Assembly (NCBI GenBank): GCA_910587175.1
Contig: CAJULH010000031.1
Span: 1 to 24,259, forward strand
Direction: 5' to 3'
DNA from: Candidatus Gastranaerophilales bacterium
GTDB lineage: Bacteria; Cyanobacteriota; Vampirovibrionia; Gastranaerophilales; Gastranaerophilaceae
Length of the DNA: 24,259 bases
Of the stretch, positions 21,056-24,259 are shown piece by piece (positions within the stretch are counted from its first letter, which is position 1; every line of letters begins with the position of its first letter). The position numbers were made by a program, and so were the translations under genes. The notes beneath the pieces are model-generated. The model did no database searches and was not told where the DNA came from. It saw only the letters and a program-made list of their open reading frames with translations.

Positions 21056-22567
21056 ATGGCACCATTTCCTGAATCAGAAGATATGACCATAAAAAGACTT
21101 ATGGTTGCCCTTAGAAAAAATGACCTTCAGCTTTTAAAGATGGGCACATATAAGCTCCATGAAAAATTTCACACAGGACACGAGTTTGAGCTTACGGATG
21201 ATTTGAGGCGCATTCTTGAAATTGTGGAAGAAAAACAGTATCCGCCAGAGATTTCAGACATCCTCTGCTCTACAATTAAAGATATTTTATCTAAAAAAGC
21301 AATTCAGCAAATTTCAAGAGAAAATCAAATCCTGCCGCCGGACAGCGGAAAAACAACCATGCCGGAAAACCTGCAGCCTGGTGTGCAACCCCAAAATGAT
21401 GACATAAAAGAACTCGCACAGATGATAAATTCAAACCAGCCGGTTCAGGAGCAGATTTTAAATAATGATACACAGGTTGAAATAAAACCTGTTCAGGTGC
21501 AGCTGCCTGAATCAAACCAGATAAGGTTTAATACATCAAATCCTGCTTATTCAAATTCTTACTATAGAACAATCGGACAGCCGCAAAGCATACCGCCTGC
21601 ATCCCAAATTCAGCAAACACAAAACATTCAGCCGGTTCAGCCGCAGCAAATAAACAATGCACAGCCCATACAGCAGGCAAATATCCAACAGCCGATACAA
21701 CAAACCATGCAAACTGCATATTCAGCCCCAAAAAGCGAATCTTTGGAAAAAATTGAAGATAACAGCGTAAAAAATATTGCGGTTTTTTATGATGATTTTA
21801 AGAATGATATTGATTTTTCAAATGTGAAAGAATATAAAAACAACTTAAATCTTTTATTTTCAAAAAACCAAAACGGACAGGATTATAACATCTTAAAGCA
21901 GATATCCTCTCTTACAAACCTTTTGGATACAAATACATCCGATGTTGATAAGATAATTTCAATGCTTACAACATCAAAGGGCAGGGTTTCTTTTATAAGT
22001 GCATCCCAAAGTCAAAATATTTCAAAGATTTTTGTTGAAAAAAACATTGATTTTGATATTCCTTTTGTAAAAAAGGCTCAGGATAAAAATACTTGTGTTG
22101 ATTTAATACCAATGGTGGGCGCTACAAATATTTTCGTATGTTCAAACTGCAACGCAAGAACGCTAAAAACAGATTTTAATACAAGAACCTTAAGTGTTCA
22201 GTGTCCTCATTGCGACAATGCAGCCTTTCCTGATATCTATGCAGTAAATTCATACAACCCTGATTGCAACCCGGTTTTTTGGCACAGAGCATTTGCAGCG
22301 CTTATAAAATCACAAATATGGATTCTTGTAAATCCGCCCCTGGATGAAAACAAAGAAATAATCTTCGATTTCATAAAGACGGCATATGAAGCAAGCAAAC
22401 CTTCAAAAATTTATATTCTGTCCAAAGAAAATGATAAAAAAGAATTCTACAAGCAAATGTTTACATCTGCAAATGAAAACTGCACAATAAAGAGCAATTT
22501 CCAAGACCAGGATAAACTTTGCGAAGAATTTATAAGCGAAGAGATAATTAAAAAAGTGTTTGCGTAA
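21056..22567 (+). CDS. Zinc-ribbon protein with sirtuin-like C-terminal layout, function unknown
   Basis: This 503-residue protein has three parts. Residues 1-90 are helical (TIKRLMVALRKNDLQLLK). Residues about 95-230 are low-complexity, rich in Gln, Pro, Asn and Ile, and probably disordered. The C-terminal part (about 238-503) holds a CxxC-x17-CxxC zinc ribbon (C362, C365, C383, C386) followed by FPDIYAVNSY and a WHRAFAALIKSQIWILVN stretch. That order (Cys pairs, then P-D-I, then W-x-x-A and a hydrophobic strand) echoes the sirtuin fold. However, I do not see the N-terminal NAD-binding GAGxS motif, so an active deacetylase is doubtful. Similar zinc knuckles occur in unrelated proteins. AAAGGAG lies 13 bases before the ATG, and the gene follows pilT by 20 bases, so an operon with pilT is likely. 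The role could be regulation of the pilus machine (inference only). Confidence 0.75.
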   Translation: MAPFPESEDMTIKRLMVALRKNDLQLLKMGTYKLHEKFHTGHEFELTDDLRRILEIVEEKQYPPEISDILCSTIKDILSKKAIQQISRENQILPPDSGKTTMPENLQPGVQPQNDDIKELAQMINSNQPVQEQILNNDTQVEIKPVQVQLPESNQIRFNTSNPAYSNSYYRTIGQPQSIPPASQIQQTQNIQPVQPQQINNAQPIQQANIQQPIQQTMQTAYSAPKSESLEKIEDNSVKNIAVFYDDFKNDIDFSNVKEYKNNLNLLFSKNQNGQDYNILKQISSLTNLLDTNTSDVDKIISMLTTSKGRVSFISASQSQNISKIFVEKNIDFDIPFVKKAQDKNTCVDLIPMVGATNIFVCSNCNARTLKTDFNTRTLSVQCPHCDNAAFPDIYAVNSYNPDCNPVFWHRAFAALIKSQIWILVNPPLDENKEIIFDFIKTAYEASKPSKIYILSKENDKKEFYKQMFTSANENCTIKSNFQDQDKLCEEFISEEIIKKVFA

Positions 22568-22613
22568 AATAAACCCGGAACTATTTTAAAGACATAAAAA
22601 ATACGGCAAAAAA

Positions 22614-23393
22614 ATGAATACCTTTACCACAGATGCAATAAATATAAAAACATACCCTTTAAGCGAGAACGATAATATTGTAGTTATGTTTTCAAGAGAC
22701 AAAGGGCTTATTAAAGGTGTTGCAAAAGGAGTTAAAAAACCAAAGAGCAAGCTTGGCGCAAGAATGCAAATGCTTGTTGCAAACAAACTTATGTTAAACG
22801 AAGGTAAAAGCCTTGATGTAATCAAAGAAGCACAGGCAATTAACCCGTTTAATAAGCTGCGCTACAATCTCGATAAACTGAATTATTCCATATATTTATC
22901 TGAAATTATAGGAAATTTTTGCAGGGAAAATACGGAAGAAATCCCGGAAGTTAACAAAAATATTTATGAACTTTTCTATAAAACACTTGAAAATATTTCA
23001 AATGCAAATGATAGCGTGCAGATAGTATTAAGTGTTATAAAATTTCAGCTTAAATTTATGAGAGAGGTAGGACTTGGACTTGAACTTTCCCACTGCCTGA
23101 AATGTTCATCCAAAATAAAGGATGATGCATATTTTTCAATAGAAAATGGCGGAGTTACCTGCAAAGACTGTCTTGATGATTATTCAAGGAAGATAAAAAT
23201 TAATATAAAAATAATAGAATTTTTAAATGAAATACTAAACTGCGACATCAATAAGCCGACAAAATATGATATCCTGGTAAACGAAAAGGTGACAACAAGC
23301 TGTTTTAACCTTTTAAGAAAGTATATTGATATTCAAACCGGAAGAGAATGTAAGACGGTAAAAGTTCTTGAGATGACAAAGGAAGGACGATGA
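22614..23393 (+). CDS. recO: DNA repair protein RecO
   Basis: RecO loads RecA onto SSB-coated DNA together with RecR in recombinational repair. The N-terminal OB fold (about 1-80) reads TDAINIKTYPLSENDNIVVMF in parts, with FSRDKGLIKGVAKGVKKPKSK (26-46). An alpha-helical centre follows. The C-terminal zinc knuckle is C161-x2-C164 and C183-x2-C186. Length 259 is typical. It has no Shine-Dalgarno, only an A-rich leader. The last four bases overlap the ATG of the next gene (ATGA), so translation is probably coupled to the TPR gene. Confidence 0.93.
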   Translation: MNTFTTDAINIKTYPLSENDNIVVMFSRDKGLIKGVAKGVKKPKSKLGARMQMLVANKLMLNEGKSLDVIKEAQAINPFNKLRYNLDKLNYSIYLSEIIGNFCRENTEEIPEVNKNIYELFYKTLENISNANDSVQIVLSVIKFQLKFMREVGLGLELSHCLKCSSKIKDDAYFSIENGGVTCKDCLDDYSRKIKINIKIIEFLNEILNCDINKPTKYDILVNEKVTTSCFNLLRKYIDIQTGRECKTVKVLEMTKEGR

Positions 23394-24259
23394 ATAAAAA
23401 CCATAAAAAACTTTTAATGCCCTGTATTAGCCTTACACTCTGCATTGCAGTGTTAAATTTCTGTGCTGAAAATTGCAGCGCGGCAATGACAGTTGAAGCA
23501 AATGAATTATACGCACAGGCTGTAAAGTTTGAAAACCAGGGCAGACTTGAAGATGCTATAGATTTAATATTAAAAGCACTTCACACATCTCAAAACGATA
23601 TTGTTCTTACAACAAAGCTTGGCGGGCTTTACACCCAGGTTGGGCAGCTTGAGAAGGCATCCGAAACTTATGCAAAGGCAATACAATTAAATCCTGAGGA
23701 TGCATTTTTACACATAAGTATTGCAAATATTTACCAGCAGCAGGGAAAATATGATGAAGCTTTTAATTCTTATTACAAAGCTATGAATCTGAATCCAAAC
23801 TACAGACACAATTATTTAAACCTTGCGAATACAAAATATCTTTCCGGAAATTTTGAAGAGGCTATAAAATATTACAGAATATACCTTCAGGATTACCCGA
23901 ATTCTATGGATGCAAGATGTTCTGTTGCAAGCAGTTATTTAAATTTAAAGGAATACAAAAAATCAATCCAGGAATATGAAAAAGCCCGCAGCATACATCC
24001 TGAACATTTTAAAGAATATGCAAGCCTTGGGTTAGCTTATTTACGGGACAACCAATACAATCCTGCAAGGGAAATGTTTTTAAAAGCGGTTGAAATAAAC
24101 CCCGGCGATTATATGGCATACGGCAATCTTGCCATTGTGCAGGCATATTTAAAAGAAAACGAGCAGGCACTTGCTAACTATAAAAAAGCTTTTGAACTAC
24201 AGCCTGACCTGGAAAATTTAAAATTCGACTATGCAAGCCTTTTAGCCTCAATTGGAAAA
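23390..24259 (+). CDS. Secreted TPR-repeat protein, 3'-truncated by window edge
   Basis: The frame starts at an ATG that overlaps the recO stop as ATGA and stays open for 290 codons to the window end. Residues 1-32 are a signal peptide (KK, then LMPCISLTLCIAVLNFC, cleavage near CSA-A). Seven full tetratricopeptide repeats follow, about 34 residues each (for example ELYAQAVKFENQGRLEDAI; IANIYQQQGKYDEAF; LANTKYLSGNFEEAI), with an eighth beginning at the edge. TPR arrays mediate protein-protein contacts, here on the extracytoplasmic side. GGAAGGA (23380-23386) is the Shine-Dalgarno. The partner is not known and the C-terminus is not visible. Confidence 0.9.
   Translation, partial: MNKNHKKLLMPCISLTLCIAVLNFCAENCSAAMTVEANELYAQAVKFENQGRLEDAIDLILKALHTSQNDIVLTTKLGGLYTQVGQLEKASETYAKAIQLNPEDAFLHISIANIYQQQGKYDEAFNSYYKAMNLNPNYRHNYLNLANTKYLSGNFEEAIKYYRIYLQDYPNSMDARCSVASSYLNLKEYKKSIQEYEKARSIHPEHFKEYASLGLAYLRDNQYNPAREMFLKAVEINPGDYMAYGNLAIVQAYLKENEQALANYKKAFELQPDLENLKFDYASLLASIGK

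Noticed and set aside
1..24259. CRISPR array, insertion sequence, prophage or replication origin
   Set aside because: No regularly spaced repeats, transposase, phage structural gene, or cluster of DnaA boxes was seen on reading both strands.

Overview
The window is low-GC bacterial chromosome and looks like a gut member of the Gastranaerophilales (Vampirovibrionia, the non-photosynthetic sister group of Cyanobacteria). Three things suggest this. The short DprA-like protein at 6920 closely resembles a small family I know from Cyanobacteria. Three signal-peptide-less hypothetical proteins carry a short N-terminal F-K-G-like motif that I associate with this lineage. A PilT-type ATPase lies among ordinary housekeeping genes. 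Shine-Dalgarno sequences (AGGAG types) precede many genes. The taxon is an inference; no marker phylogeny was possible.

Left part (1-7500) is mostly core. It holds the 3' portion of rpsA with a strong terminator, dtd (D-aminoacyl-tRNA deacylase), a MarR regulator followed by a consensus promoter with a palindrome at the predicted transcription start and a small secreted Glu/Lys-rich protein, a protein built only of six Clp N-terminal repeats with no ATPase, then pcrA (minus strand) divergent from the cyanobacterial-type DprA-like gene.

Middle part (7500-16270) is accessory. A gene-free stretch contains a dense run of hairpins and a GC-richer fragment resembling the end of a FISUMP/DUF1566-type domain. 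Next come a Zn/Cd-type P1B ATPase whose promoter carries two copies of an ArsR-like operator, an SmtB/CadC-type ArsR sensor, a MerR regulator with a typical 19-bp-spacer promoter, two divergent XRE regulators flanking a promoter-terminator unit of about 65 nt (candidate small RNA), tRNA-Ser(GCU), and three F-K-G-motif hypothetical proteins, all on the minus strand. A two-hairpin leader candidate precedes a secreted lytic transglycosylase.

Right part (16270-24259) is again mostly core: the lytic transglycosylase, tyrS overlapping cysE, a glycine-zipper membrane protein of unknown function, pilT followed by a zinc-ribbon protein with a sirtuin-like C-terminal layout, and recO overlapping a secreted TPR protein that runs off the window end.

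Likely working units are the metal-efflux system (ATPase plus ArsR sensor), the MarR gene with the downstream secreted peptide, tyrS-cysE, pilT with its downstream gene, and recO-TPR. I saw no CRISPR array, insertion sequence, integrase or phage gene.
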